Source of the DNA: Costus lasius
Lineage: Eukaryota > Streptophyta > Magnoliopsida > Zingiberales > Costaceae
Assembly: GCA_027563935.2 (NCBI GenBank)
Contig: JANVAS020000203.1
Coordinates: forward strand, 62,001-126,000
DNA length: 64,000 bases
Reading direction: 5' to 3'
Part shown: one piece after another, positions 1-10,337 of the stretch
Numbering within the stretch: the stretch's first letter is position 1
Layout: each line of letters starts with the position of its first letter
Translations under genes and position numbers: made by a program
Notes under the pieces: generated by a model
Seen by the model: only the letters and a program-made list of their open reading frames with translations
Told to the model about the DNA's origin: nothing
Database searches by the model: none

Positions 1-840
1 GTTTTAAGGAAACCCTCAGGGTCGCACAATTGATGATATGGCTTACTTAAGTCAGATCGTGTGGACTGAATTGTTTCGGGTTCAGTTTAAAGGGATTTAA
101 TCTCTGATTGTGAGTGAGATCTGGTCTGATCATGTTTGATTGATTAGGGCTTGAGATCGGTAAGCTTCGATCGAGAGTAGAGATGCTAGATCGGTCAGAT
201 CAGGAGCATCATAGAGATCAACGGCTAGATCTGGAACCTTAGGGTTTTAATATGATCTAGGCCATGTCGTTTGGTTTATTTGGTAATTGAACCAAAATTA
301 AATTAAACCAAAATGGTTCAAGCATTGGCGACAAGTTCACTTGGCGTGAACATGTTGGGCGGTTTGTGGTGCTATTTTTAGCAACCATGATCTCCACTTG
401 GAGAGACTCACGTTCGAAAGAGAGTGCTCTCTCTATTCTCGCCACTTGAACGCATTCCTCTTGGGTTCTTCCGTGGGTGACGACGCCTTGGATTTGGAGG
501 AGAAATCGGCAAAGAAAAGATCTCTTCATCCCTTTCTCATTTTCGATCAAAGACTTCTTTGGATCTTGCTAGCACAAGGATCGCAAAGAGGAGTAGGCGA
601 CATCAACTGTGTGCGTCACCTCTGGAGAAGATCTGCTTTGATCTTTGCTTCCTAGGCGCCATTCGAAATGGCTATGGTATGAGTTTTATCTCTTACATGC
701 AATCGTTTCCATTTGGTTGATCATATCACATGAACCGATTCTTGAAACCCTAATCCGCTGCCCAAAATTTTTATGCGCCACTGCCTAGGGTTTTCGCTCC
801 CCCTAGAAGGGGACCCCCCTTAGTTTAAGGGGTACTTTCA
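1..840 (+). repeat. Copia-A LTR, 3' half (left end outside window)
   Basis: The sequence matches the second half of the Copia-A LTRs seen complete further right (for example 42350-44068): the shared AAACCCTCAGGGTCGCACAA block, the GATCTGGTCTGATCATG block and the C-run/G-run end near 810. It stops at base 840 in TTCA, the normal 3' terminus of this LTR, and Gypsy-1 pol sequence starts at 841 with no primer-binding site between. This is therefore the 3' end of a Copia-A element, or a solo LTR, inserted into a Gypsy-1 pol gene. The expected target duplication is TTTGG (841-845). Its left copy lies outside the window. Confidence 0.85.
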
Positions 841-1778
841 TTTGGAGGATCGTGTTCAGCTATTACCTGCACCTATAGGGGAGTTGTTGCAGGAGTACAG
901 TGATGTAGTGCCGCCGGAGATGCCGAAGGTGTTACCACCTAGGCGCGATATTGACCATGCGATCGAGTTGATCCCAGGGGCTGTTCCACCAGCCCAAGCA
1001 CCTTATCGGATGCCACCTGCTGAGTTAGAGGAACTCAGGAAGCAATTAGATGAATTGCTAGAGTCTGGGTATATCCAGCCTTCGAAAGCACCGTATGGAG
1101 CACCTGTGCTATTCCAGAGGAAGAAGGATGGGTCAATGAGAATGTGTGTTGATTATAGGGCTCTTAACAAGGTGACTGTTAAGAACTCCTATCCTATACC
1201 ATTGATCCAGGATTTGATAGACCGTTTGGTTCATGCAAAGGTCTTTAGTAAGCTTGACCTTCGTTCCGGGTATTGGCAGGTCAGGATAGCAGAAGGGGAT
1301 GAGCCCAAGACCACATGTGTTACACGTTATGGGTCTTATGAGTTTCTGGTGATGCCATTTGGGCTAACCAACGCTCCAGCAACATTTTGCAACTTAATGA
1401 ATAACATCCTACACCCATTTCTTGATAAGTTTGTGGTGGTGTATTTGGATGATATTGTAATATATTCTGAGAGTCTGGAGGAACACACTGAACACTTGAG
1501 GCAGGTGTTGGCAGTATTGAGGGAAAGTCAATTATATCTGAAGTTGGAGAAATGTGACTTTGCCCAGAAGGAGGTTGAATTCTTAGGACACATCGTTGGG
1601 GGTGGACAAGTGAGAATGGATGAGAAGAAGGTGGCGGCAATAGTGGATTGGCCGGCCCCTATCTCAGTTAGCACCCTTAGATCTTTTCTGGGGTTAGCTA
1701 ATTTTTATAGGCGGTTTAACAAGGACTATTCTAAGGTTGTAGCTCCTTTAACCGACCTCTTGAGGAAAGATGTTTCCT
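841..1778 (+). pseudogene. Gypsy-1 pol fragment (reverse transcriptase)
   Basis: The open frame 842-1855 encodes the linker and most of the reverse transcriptase of a Ty3/gypsy polyprotein. The [10 protein letters not shown] motif, motif [11 protein letters not shown] (catalytic Asp codon 1256-1258) and the YLDD box (near 1442-1453) are visible. The fragment matches 5541-6478 at a constant offset of 4700 bases with only four differences by eye. It is cut on the left by the Copia-A LTR at 840/841 and on the right after 1778, where the frame runs into SINE sequence. It has no gag, protease, RNase H or integrase, so it is a broken fragment. Unlike the longer copy, it retains the motif A aspartate. 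Galadriel-like lineage is a guess from remembered family sequences. Confidence 0.9.
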
Positions 1779-1785
1779 CAAGAGG
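1756..1785. repeat. Short perfect inverted repeat at the pol/SINE junction
   Basis: Bases 1756-1768 and 1773-1785 are perfect reverse complements (13-bp arms) around the 4-base spacer GATG. The left arm is normal Gypsy-1 pol sequence. The last seven bases of the right arm (1779-1785) are not in the intact pol copy near 6478. This is what a snap-back (self-templated) synthesis event leaves behind. Confidence 0.85.
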
Positions 1786-1977
1786 CTGGGCTTCCTACCC
1801 AGGGGCAATCCCGTGGGCCACCCCACCCGTAACAGGTCTAGGCCCAGCGGGCTAGGTCCCTCCGACCTCACGAATCCCGGTTTGGATCCCCGTTACCCCA
1901 AACAATTCACGTCTGCAGCGGGATTCGACCCCTGTCCATGACCCTCACGAGTCATGACCCTTTAACCATCTGAGCTG
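1781..1977 (-). mobile_element. tRNA-derived SINE, left copy (minus)
   Basis: Read on the minus strand this is the same unit as the right copy: an A-box-like CAGCTCAATGG at the 5' end, a B box GGTCGAATCCC and a tRNA-unrelated body. Beyond the shared 155 bp it carries an extra 3' segment (near 1781-1814) that also occurs, at a different internal position, in the third copy at 50795-51003. The 3' end is not well defined, and no long A or T tail is visible. Confidence 0.65.
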
Positions 1978-2139
1978 CAGCTCAATGGTTAAAGGGTCAT
2001 GACTCGTGAGGGTCATGGACAGGGGTCGAATCCCGCTGCAGACGTGAATTGTTTGGGGTAACGGGGATCCAAACCGGGATTCGTGAGGTCGGAGGGACCT
2101 AGCCCGCTGGGCCTAGACCTGTTACGGGTGGGGTGGCCC
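1815..2139. repeat. 325-bp perfect palindrome of two head-to-head SINEs
   Basis: Bases 1815-1969 and 1985-2139 are exact reverse complements over 155 bp, checked base by base. They are separated by 15 bases, of which 1971-1984 (TGAGCTGCAGCTCA) is itself a perfect palindrome, so a transcript could fold into a near-continuous hairpin. Each arm carries the SINE tRNA-like head, facing inward. Perfect identity implies that the inverted copy arose recently or is kept homogeneous. Confidence 0.95.
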
Positions 2140-2145
2140 TAACAA
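1978..2145 (+). mobile_element. tRNA-derived SINE, right copy (plus)
   Basis: An RNA polymerase III type promoter is visible: A-box-like CAGCTCAATGG at 1978-1988 and B box GGTCGAATCCC at 2024-2034, spaced about 46 bases apart as in a tRNA gene. The body runs to GGTGGCCC at 2139, followed by TAACAAAAACC, which may be a short degenerate A-rich tail. The tRNA-like part cannot fold into a complete tRNA by eye, so it is read as a SINE head and not a tRNA gene. The SINE family is not recognised. Confidence 0.65.
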
Positions 2146-3437
2146 AAACCACTTAGATCCACTAATGGGGCGAACTCAACCTTGGGCGGACATCAAGAAC
2201 CAAAGCTTGGTTCGGTTCAAGGCTTGGGTCAACTTGAAATTTGAATTGGCGCCATAATAGGAAAGTTTCCTATTCTTCCTCATTCACTTGGCCGCAATTG
2301 AACATGGAGATTGGCGGCTTGTCTACATAAGGAGGAGCTTGGCGACATTGAAAGGATTGATGAATCCTTGTGTTCACGAAGTGCTGTCCACTTGGAGTTT
2401 GAAGAGAGTTCTTCTTCCTTGAGGTAAGGAGAAGGGCTGAGTTCTACAACCGAGAGCTCTTGAAGACACTTGAGGGAAGTGTTCTTCTTCTTCATCATCA
2501 ACTAGCGTTTGGAGGGTGTCCTTGGAGCCTTGGACACTCGGCCATCAAAGTGAAGAGAGGAGTCTTCACGCCATCATCATCAACAAGGGGCTGTCGGCTT
2601 GGTGAGGAACCAAGTGGCCGAGAGTCATCTACTTCATCAACACACCCTAAGGTCTTCCACCTTAGGGTCCGAACCCTAATCACTTGTGGTTAGGGGGGTT
2701 TTGTGAGCGGCTTCTTAGAGGAGAGGGGGCTGTTCACGCCATCTTTGTGCATAGCATTGCTTTGGGTATACTTTTAACCCTAAAACCTTGTATTGCCGAT
2801 TAGTGTTGATATAATATATTTGTGTACCTATTCCCGGGATTAGGGAATAGGGTCCTTTTGTATATCGAGTATTGACCTCGGTAGAGGATTGGATTTCCGT
2901 TAGTTTCATTCGGATTAGCTTAGGTGGGGCGCAAGTATTGTACTTGTCTCCATCCTTCGCTCGCTGTGTAGACATATTATTGCTTAGGGTTAAGCAGGCC
3001 GGTAGTTATTGGGTGTTAGGTTTTGAGCATCTGTCTATTGCTCTTTGATCTCTGATAGATCACCTTGTTGTGTGTGATACTTGCCAGTGAAAGCTTGTGG
3101 TTTTCAGGGCGCACAAGGTGTGCAAAGTGGTTAGTGGCAGAGGAAGAGCCTAACCCGCCACCTTGCCTTTAGTATTGCACCATCACAGTTTCGGCCATCA
3201 CAGCTCAGTCAGCTCAGAGAGGTTCTGGTGATTGGGTAGAGTTAGTTGGGAGAGTGATCTGTACTGCTGGGAGAGACGATCTTATTGTATTGAGAGCGCG
3301 CATATTGTATTTGCTTATTAGCTTCCGCATAGACGCATTGTATTGACGAGAGTGATTAGCTGACGGGTTTACACAGTGGTTGTGTAAGTTCGTGCGATCA
3401 CGCTCTGATTTTAGGCGCGAAAAATTGGGGCGTGACA
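2140..3437 (+). repeat. Gypsy-1 5' LTR, 5'-truncated
   Basis: The right boundary is GGGGCGTGACA at 3437, a usual plant gypsy LTR end, followed after two bases by the primer-binding site. No matching TGTCACG start is present between the SINE palindrome and this end, so the left part of the LTR appears to be missing and replaced by SINE sequence. The stretch holds no convincing gene; the short open frames near 2460-2693 look fortuitous. There is no second LTR copy in the window to measure its length against. Confidence 0.6.
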
Positions 3438-3439
3438 AC

Positions 3440-3451
3440 TGGTATCAGAGC
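3440..3451 (+). other. Gypsy-1 primer-binding site (initiator Met-tRNA)
   Basis: TGGTATCAGAGC lies two bases after the LTR end at 3437. It is the standard plant retrotransposon complement to the 3' end of initiator methionine tRNA and primes minus-strand cDNA. A 245-base leader follows before the gag start. Confidence 0.9.
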
Positions 3452-3696
3452 CCACTTCCAGCACAGATCAGCGGAGATTACTGGTGTTTTTCTGAGTTGG
3501 GACGAGTGAGTCAGGGATATAGACGTTAGTTAGATTACTGTTTGGGGGTTGCGTACGTCGGAGCCTTGTGCCCGGGGCGTAATTCCTCAGTAATTCTGCT
3601 ACACGGTCCGTCTCGACCATTCAGAGTACTTAGCCAGTATTTCCCTTAGTTTTACCTACACAGCGTTCTACAGAGATTGCGCCATCTACGAGGAGT

Positions 3697-4359
3697 ATGG
3701 CGGCGCAGGCACAGCTCGAGGAGAGGATCTCGAGGCTAGAGGCAGCATTGACCAGATTACAGCTTACTATTGGGGTTGATAGTGATGCTGATCAGGGACC
3801 CCTTAGCGAGAGGGTTAGTGCCATGAGAGATATGATCCATGATGTGCGGATTGAGTCCGAGGGTCATGTAGCAGAGTTGACACATTCCGTAGAGGAGCGG
3901 ATGGCTGATTTGTCACATACTTTTGAGGGCCAGATTGGAGAGATCGGCCAGAGTGTAGAGACCATTGCAGCCGATGTCAACATTATGAAGATTGCCATGA
4001 CACAGTTGGGGAATCAGGCTAGAGCCCCAGCGCCAGCAGCAGTGGCACCTGCTAGGCGTCATGTTCCAGAGCCTACACCGTTCGAGGGAGCTCGGGTGGC
4101 TAAAGAAGTTGAGAACTTCTTATTTGATATGGAACATTACTTCAGGGCGGCGGCTGTAGGAGAAGCCGACAAGATAGAGGTTTGTGCAGCCTTTCTCAAA
4201 GGCGATGCAAAACTCTGGTGGCGCACACATGTAGCCCCGAGGACAGAGGGGGACACACCAGAGATCCCAGATTGGGATGCCCTGAAGGCGGAGATGAGAG
4301 CTCATTTCAGACCAGCGAACACATTGCATAGTGCTCGCGTGGCATTCAAATATTTGTGA
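3697..4359 (+). pseudogene. Gypsy-1 gag, N-terminal part, ended by a nonsense codon
   Basis: This ATG-started frame begins 245 bases after the primer site and encodes the capsid part of a gypsy gag. The first ~110 residues are rich in heptad-like Glu/Leu/Ile/Arg (predicted coiled coil). A Pro/Ala linker and a retrotransposon gag domain with the typical LKGDAKLWWR stretch follow. The frame ends at TGA 4357-4359 (...[17 protein letters not shown]), yet the same frame continues open through pol. An Arg CGA codon is the likely ancestor, which makes this a single C-to-T change. In the intact element gag and pol would be one polyprotein forming virus-like particles in the cytoplasm. Confidence 0.85.
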
Positions 4360-7150
4360 CAAACTGGTAGTATTAGGGATTATGTGAAACAGTTTGGTAC
4401 TCTACTGTTAGAGATACCTAATATGAATGAAGAAGAGAAGTTTCACTCCTTTACTAGCGGACTGCAAGAATGGGCTTACAGAGAACTCCAGAGGAAGGGA
4501 GTTACTACCTACAGGGAGGCTGTAGCAGCTGCAGATGCCTTAGTAGATATGGGAGGGGGTTCCAGATCTACTGCAGCTAGGACCACTTCTTCACCACCTA
4601 GACGGCCTACAGGGCAGACTCAGGTTAAGAAGTGGGTTCCTAATTGGAAAAAGAATAAGGGCGTGGCACACTATCAGCCACAGGCTCAGAAGAAGAAGCC
4701 ACTGCCAGTTCAGCAGAGACCCCAGCCGCAGCAGGGGAAGGCTTCTACCAGCGTGACTAGCAGAGGGAAGCAGGGGTGCTTCATCTGCAACGGACCTCAT
4801 CTTATGAGAGATTGTCCTAGGAAGCAGGGAGTTGCTTCATTGGCGCTGGGTAGTACACAGGAGGGCCAGGATGACCTTGGTTGTGCGGGTGTATCTGTTA
4901 ACCCGTTGGTGATTGCAAATGTGAGTGTCAGGTCTAGTCCCCTGATGTACATCGATCTTGTCCTTAACGATGTACAAATTACTGCTATGGTGGACACGGG
5001 AGCCACTCATCTGTTTGTATCAGATAGAGTGAAAGATAAGCTGAAGTTGAAAACAATGCCGTGTACCAACAGTGTGAAAACAGTGAATGCAGACCCGAGG
5101 AGAGCATCCGGAGTTTCTTATGATGTACCGGTGAGACTTGGATCATGGTCAGGGCGGGTACATGCCATGGTGACTGCTCTTGACGACTTTGATGTTATAG
5201 TTGGTATGGATTTACTTCGCAGAGCGAAGGCGGTCCCAATGCCACACTTAAACGGATTGCAGATAGTTGATGAACGATCACCCTGTTTTCTCCCTTGCCA
5301 CACTGCGGCAAAGGTTGAGAGTAAGAACAAGGGCAAGGAGATTGTGGCAGCATCTATTGTAGCCAGAGGACTTCGTCGTGGTGAGACCACTTATCTGGCG
5401 CATGTCAGGGTAGTGGAGGACTTTCCTCAGACTATTTCTACACCTGTGCAGCCGAGTGGACATAGGGGAGGTTCGGCCGACCTTCCTAGTTCTAGTAGGA
5501 GCCGTGATGTTGAGATGAGTGTGGGGGCGGCGAAGATGTCTTTGGAGGATCGTGTTCAGCTATTACCTGCACCTATAGGGGAGTTGTTGCAGGAGTACAG
5601 TGATGTAGTGCCGCCGGAGATGCCGAAGGTGTTACCACCTAGGCGCGATATTGACCATGCGATCGAGTTGATCCCAGGGGCTGTTCCACCAGCCCAAGCA
5701 CCTTATCGGATGCCACCTGCTGAGTTAGAGGAACTCAGGAAGCAATTAGATGAATTGCTAGAGTCTGGGTATATCCAGCCTTCGAAAGCACCGTATGGAG
5801 CACCTGTGCTATTCCAGAGGAAGAAGGATGGGTCAATGAGAATGTGTGTTGATTATAGGGCTCTTAACAAGGTGACTGTTAAGAACTCCTATCCTATACC
5901 ATTGATCCAGGATTTGATAGACCGTTTGGTTCATGCAAAGGTCTTTAGTAAGCTTAACCTTCGTTCCGGGTATTGGCAGGTCAGGATAGCAGAAGGGGAT
6001 GAGCCCAAGACCACATGTGTTACACGTTATGGGTCTTATGAGTTTCTGGTGATGCCATTTGGGCTAACCAACGCTCCAGCAACATTTTGCAACTTAATGA
6101 ATAACATCCTACACCCATTTCTTGATAAGTTTGTGGTGGTGTATTTGGATGATATTGTAATATATTCTGAGAGTCTGGAGGAACACACTGAACACTTGAG
6201 GCAGGTGTTGGCAGTATTGAGGGAAAGTCAATTATATCTGAAGTTGGAGAAATGTGACTTTGCCCAGAAGGAGGTTGAATTCTTAGGACACATCGTTGGG
6301 GGTGGACAAGTGAGAATTGATGAGAAGAAGGTGGCGGCAATAGTGGATTGGCCGGCCCCTATCTCAGTTAGCACCCTTAGATCTTTTCTAGGGTTAGCTA
6401 ATTTTTATAGGCGGTTTATCAAGGACTATTCTAAGGTTGTAGCTCCTTTAACCGACCTCTTGAGGAAAGATGTTTCCTGGTGTTGGGAGGAGAGACACCA
6501 GAGGGCATTTTCAGATCTGAAGGAGAGGGTGACTTCAGAGCCTATTTTGAGACTTCCAGATTTTGCTATACCCTTTGAGGTACATACAGATGCATCGGAT
6601 AGGGCTTTGGGAGGAGTCCTAGTCCAGGAGGGTAGACCGATTGCATATGAGAGTAGGAAGCTCAAAAGTGCTGAATTGAACTATTCTGCTCATGAGAACG
6701 AGATGCTAGCTGTAGTGCACTGTTTGAGGATTTGGAGAGTATACTTGCTGGGGAGCAAGTTTACTGTCAAGACTGATAATGTAGCCAATACATTTTTCCA
6801 AACCCAAAAGAAGTTATCTGCGAGACAAGCTAGATGGCAGGAGCAACTAGCTGAGTTTGACTTTGGGTGGGAGCATAAACCGGGGCGCATTCATCAGGTG
6901 CCTGATGCACTCAGTCGGATTGCAGTGGTGACTTTTTGTAGTGCATTATCCTATGCTCAGAGTAAGATAGTGGGACTCATCAGAGATCAGGCATTGGCAG
7001 ATCAAACCTATGAGAAGCTATTATCTCAGATCAGGATGGGGGTCATCCGGAGGTATTATATTAATGATGAGGGTTTGATCATGGCCAAGGGAGACCGACC
7101 TTATGTTCCATCCTCAGGAAACATTAGGTACGGCTTGATGAGTGAGTACC
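4360..7150 (+). pseudogene. Gypsy-1 gag C-terminus and pol, truncated in integrase
   Basis: Numbering from the ATG at 4384 (open to 7224), the order is: the gag end; a CX2CX3HX4C zinc knuckle (~131-144, [13 protein letters not shown]); aspartic protease with VDTGATHLF (~202-210); reverse transcriptase with [10 protein letters not shown] (~487) and YLDD (587-590); RNase H starting at HTDAS (~734) and ending near PDALSR (~840); then only the start of integrase. RT motif A reads [10 protein letters not shown]: residue 525 is Asn (codon AAC, 5956-5958) where the catalytic Asp belongs, and the fragment at 841-1778 still has Asp. Pol sequence stops at 7150, after which the frame reads into a Gypsy-2 LTR. 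The integrase core, any chromodomain and the 3' LTR are absent, so the element is dead. The domain order and the [18 protein letters not shown] stretch suggest a Galadriel-type chromovirus. Confidence 0.88.
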
Positions 7151-8084
7151 ATCCAAGGATCTTAAGTCCTGGTAAGCATTATTTGGATTTAAACAAAATC
7201 ATTAGCTGTGATATTTTATTATGATTTAAATAAAATTATTGGATGCTAATTAACTGGCTTATTGATTGTTAATTTGTAATTATTTGATTTGAGTTTATTT
7301 GGTTGTTAATTTATTGTAAATTAATTAGAGATTATTTATTTGATTATTGGCTGTTAATTTATGATGAATTATTATTGGTTGTTCATAATAAATTAATTAG
7401 GATTTATGGGTTGTAAATTGTAAGTTAATTAATTACAGTTTGTTGGTTAATTAATTAGACCTTATTGGTTAATTAATTAGACCTTATTGGTTAATTAAAT
7501 CCTTATTGGATATTAATTAAATCCTTATTGGATTTCGGTTAAGTGATTGGTTATTGGTAAGTTAATTAAATTAATTGGTTAACTATGGGTTATTGGGTTT
7601 GAAAATTCGAAATTATGAATTATATGGGTTAAACCCTATTGGAATTAATTGGTTAATGGGTTTAAAATTTAAAAACCCAAAGTTTAAGTGGTAATATCGA
7701 CTAGGGTGAGATTATTGACGATTTTGGCTTGGAGAAAAAAATTGGGCGACGGCTTGAAAGAACTTGGCGATTTCCTTGAAGACTTGGCGATTTCCTTGAA
7801 GGCTTGGACGATTTTCCTCTTCCTCTTCCTTTTCCTTGGCCGGCATCTTTGATTTGGGTGGCGTTCTTTTCCATTGGTGGTGGCAAGGCTCTAGACGAAT
7901 TTTTGGAAGGGTTTTCTTATTAGTATTCACGGTTCAAGGTGAGTGGAATGTCTTGTTTGACCTATGAACTTAGTTGTGTTAATTGATATATTGAATGGAT
8001 TGGAAATTTTGGAAATTTTACCATGTTAAAACCGTAATTATGCAAAGTGTATGTAAGGTATGAAAACCGAATTTAGGGCATTGT

Positions 8085-8415
8085 TATTCATGAGAACCGA
8101 ATTGTATTTCTCCATGAAAACCTAATTTTCCATGTAAACCGAATTGATCTTGATAATTGTTATGAAAACCGAATTTAGATATTAATTATGAAAACCGAAT
8201 TTAGATATTAATTATGAAAACCGAATTGATCTTGATAATTGGTATGAAAACCGAATTTAGATGTTAATTATGAAAACCGAATTGATCTTGATAATTGGTA
8301 TGAAAACCGAATTTTGATGTTAATTATGAAAACCGAAATAATCTTGATAATTGTTATGAAAACTGAAATTTTGATTTAATTATGAAAACCGAAATCTTGA
8401 TGATTATTTAACCGA
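8085..8415 (+). repeat. AAAACCGAA minisatellite inside the Gypsy-2 LTR
   Basis: More than ten occurrences of TATGAAAACCGAA alternate with TTGATCTTGATAATTG and TTAGATATTAAT spacers, giving a period of roughly 28-30 bases. The same array is at 53640-54030 and, in degraded reverse form, at 17280-17650 and 24100-24470. Copy number differs between LTRs. Confidence 0.8.
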
Positions 8416-9142
8416 AAATTTGTATGAAATTTAAGGTGTTTTTATAGGGAATTTTGGTAGCATTAAATCATTGAATTTTGAGTATGAAATCCTTGTTATC
8501 TAGATATATTTTTTAGTATGAATTTTGAGTATTAAATCAGTGATTTTATTCCGTTAGTAAGAATACATGTTTTACATTTTATGTTGATTTTATGGATACT
8601 TGTTAACTGCAATGTTGAGAAATTGTTTGAGAAATTTGGGTGATAACCTAGTGAGGTTTGACTGAACTAATCAGCATGAAACCTAAGGACCACACTACTT
8701 TATATGATTGTTAATATTATGTAATTATGTGATTTTTAAATATTAGGTGTTTATGTGATTTTTTGATATATTATGTTGTTATGTGAATTGTGAACATTAT
8801 GTGGTTATGAGATTTTTGAAAATTATGTAATTATGGGAATTTTGAATATTATGTGTTATGTGTTGGTTAGGACTATGGCTAAGTGTAACCGGGTACTCAT
8901 TGGATAGTCTTTATGTGATATGTTAAGGGTTTGAATTCCAGCCCTGTATTTGATATGTGAGGAGGTTGATGTTCAGCCTGCCTATTATGATTATTGTGAT
9001 GGGGGTTGATGTTCAGCCTGCCCGATATGATTTTTGTGATGACTATCCTAGAGTCTAGTTGACACTTAGGAGTCCACCTTTGTGAAATATGAATTAAGAT
9101 ATGTCTGTTGTCCAGTAGGAACCTTTTGGGAGAACGGGTTTT

Positions 9143-9456
9143 GACGCAAAGTGCCATGTCTTGGTCGGACAGGGGCCACCTCTTGATGTCATTACTCTTT
9201 TATGTCATGGGGTGATATAAGACGCAAAGTGCCATGTCTTGATCAAACAGGGGCCACCTCTTGATGTCATCACTCTCATTTTGTGATATGGGGTGTCGTA
9301 GAGCAAAGTGCCACGTCATGACCTGACGGGGGCCACCTCTTGAATCTACACACAATCCATCGATGTGTTATGGGGTGATAGAGCAAAGTGCCACGTCGTG
9401 ACCTGGCGAGGGCCACCTCTTGATTCTACTCACTATCCATGTTTATGTGTTGCACG
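9143..9456 (+). repeat. Four-unit ~80-bp tandem array with ACGT cores in the Gypsy-2 LTR
   Basis: Units start near 9143, 9221, 9301 and 9381. Each reads GCAAAGTGCCAYGTC, about ten bases, then GGGGCCACCTCTTGA and a variable tail. Units 3 and 4 contain GCCACGTCATGA or GCCACGTCGTGA. The reverse complement of the former (TCATGACGTGGC) is a typical plant bZIP-type ACGT element. The array may be an LTR enhancer; this is inferred from the motif only. Confidence 0.75.
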
Positions 9457-10337
9457 AGATTTTGCAGCTCCCAGTGCTTTGGCCAAGCCGGGTTAGACCA
9501 TATTGGTCACTACTGATTATGCTGGACAACTAGGTTAATTAAGTATGGTGTGTTTAGTTGGTTTAGAATATATGTGTTTAAATGGTTTAGAGTAAAACTC
9601 TAGAACCTGAGTTTGTTATATGCTAGTGTGTACATCTGACTGTCTATAAGACTTCTGTTTCTTTATTTTGTTATATGTTGACATAATGTTCCTGTTAAAG
9701 ATTTTTAAAATAATCTGCCTATATTTTTGAATGTATGTTCTGGATGGTCGATTTAGACTATCCACTCACTGGGCTGTGTAGCTCACCCCTCATTATTTTC
9801 AGGCATAGAGCAGGGGCGCATTTCTTGAGTGCATTGGCGTGGATAATTATGCTATTTGCTGTTTTAAGAACTTTTGTGCTTAATTCTTGGGGGCCGGTTG
9901 TGGCCTTAACATGAATTATATGAACTATGTGAACCATGTGAATTATGTGAATTGTGTTGCCGGCTATGGCAGTCTTATGAGTTTGATTTTTGTGTCACCG
10001 CGGGCTTCAGCCTGGTTTCGGTGTTTGGTATGAGTTTATAAAATCGACTTTGTGGCTTTGTTTTGAATTTCGAATCGAATTGTATTTATGCCATCGGATT
10101 TGATATAACTGTTGCCTTGCATATGTCTAGTGCAAGGATTGCGTGGTGGCAGGTACCCTTATGTGATTTATGAGATTTGTGTTTTGTGAATTTGTATGTA
10201 TGGATTTATGGAAATTTTCAGATCGTGTTTTTCTTGAACTCGGTTTTACCTAGCATATGAATCGATCTTATATGAAACATCCTGTATCATTTGTGAATTG
10301 TGCCATTTGTTTGGGGTTAAGATAACGGGATGTAACA

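Larger units (their letters stand above)
7151..10337 (+). repeat. Gypsy-2 LTR (plus), missing its first six bases
   Basis: It aligns throughout with the Gypsy-2 LTRs at 52863-55898 (same strand) and, reverse-complemented, at 15534-18502 and 22350-25318. A full copy starts TGTAAGATCCAAGG; here only ATCCAAGG onward is present, joined directly to Gypsy-1 pol. The 3' end is GATAACGGGATGTAACA at 10337. It holds AT-rich TTAATTAATTAG repeats (~7440-7510), an AAAACCGAA minisatellite and a four-unit ~80-bp array. No coding sequence is evident in its 3.2 kb. It now abuts Copia-B2 RT sequence, so it was probably the 3' LTR of an element inserted in Copia-B2 whose body was later lost. Confidence 0.85.

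Noticed and set aside
2024..2034. B box suggesting a tRNA gene
   Set aside because: A complete cloverleaf with matched acceptor stem cannot be formed; three copies with a common non-tRNA body fit a SINE.
9143..9456. Regular ~80-bp repeats as a CRISPR-like array
   Set aside because: Plant LTR context, units contiguous without unique spacers, no cas genes.
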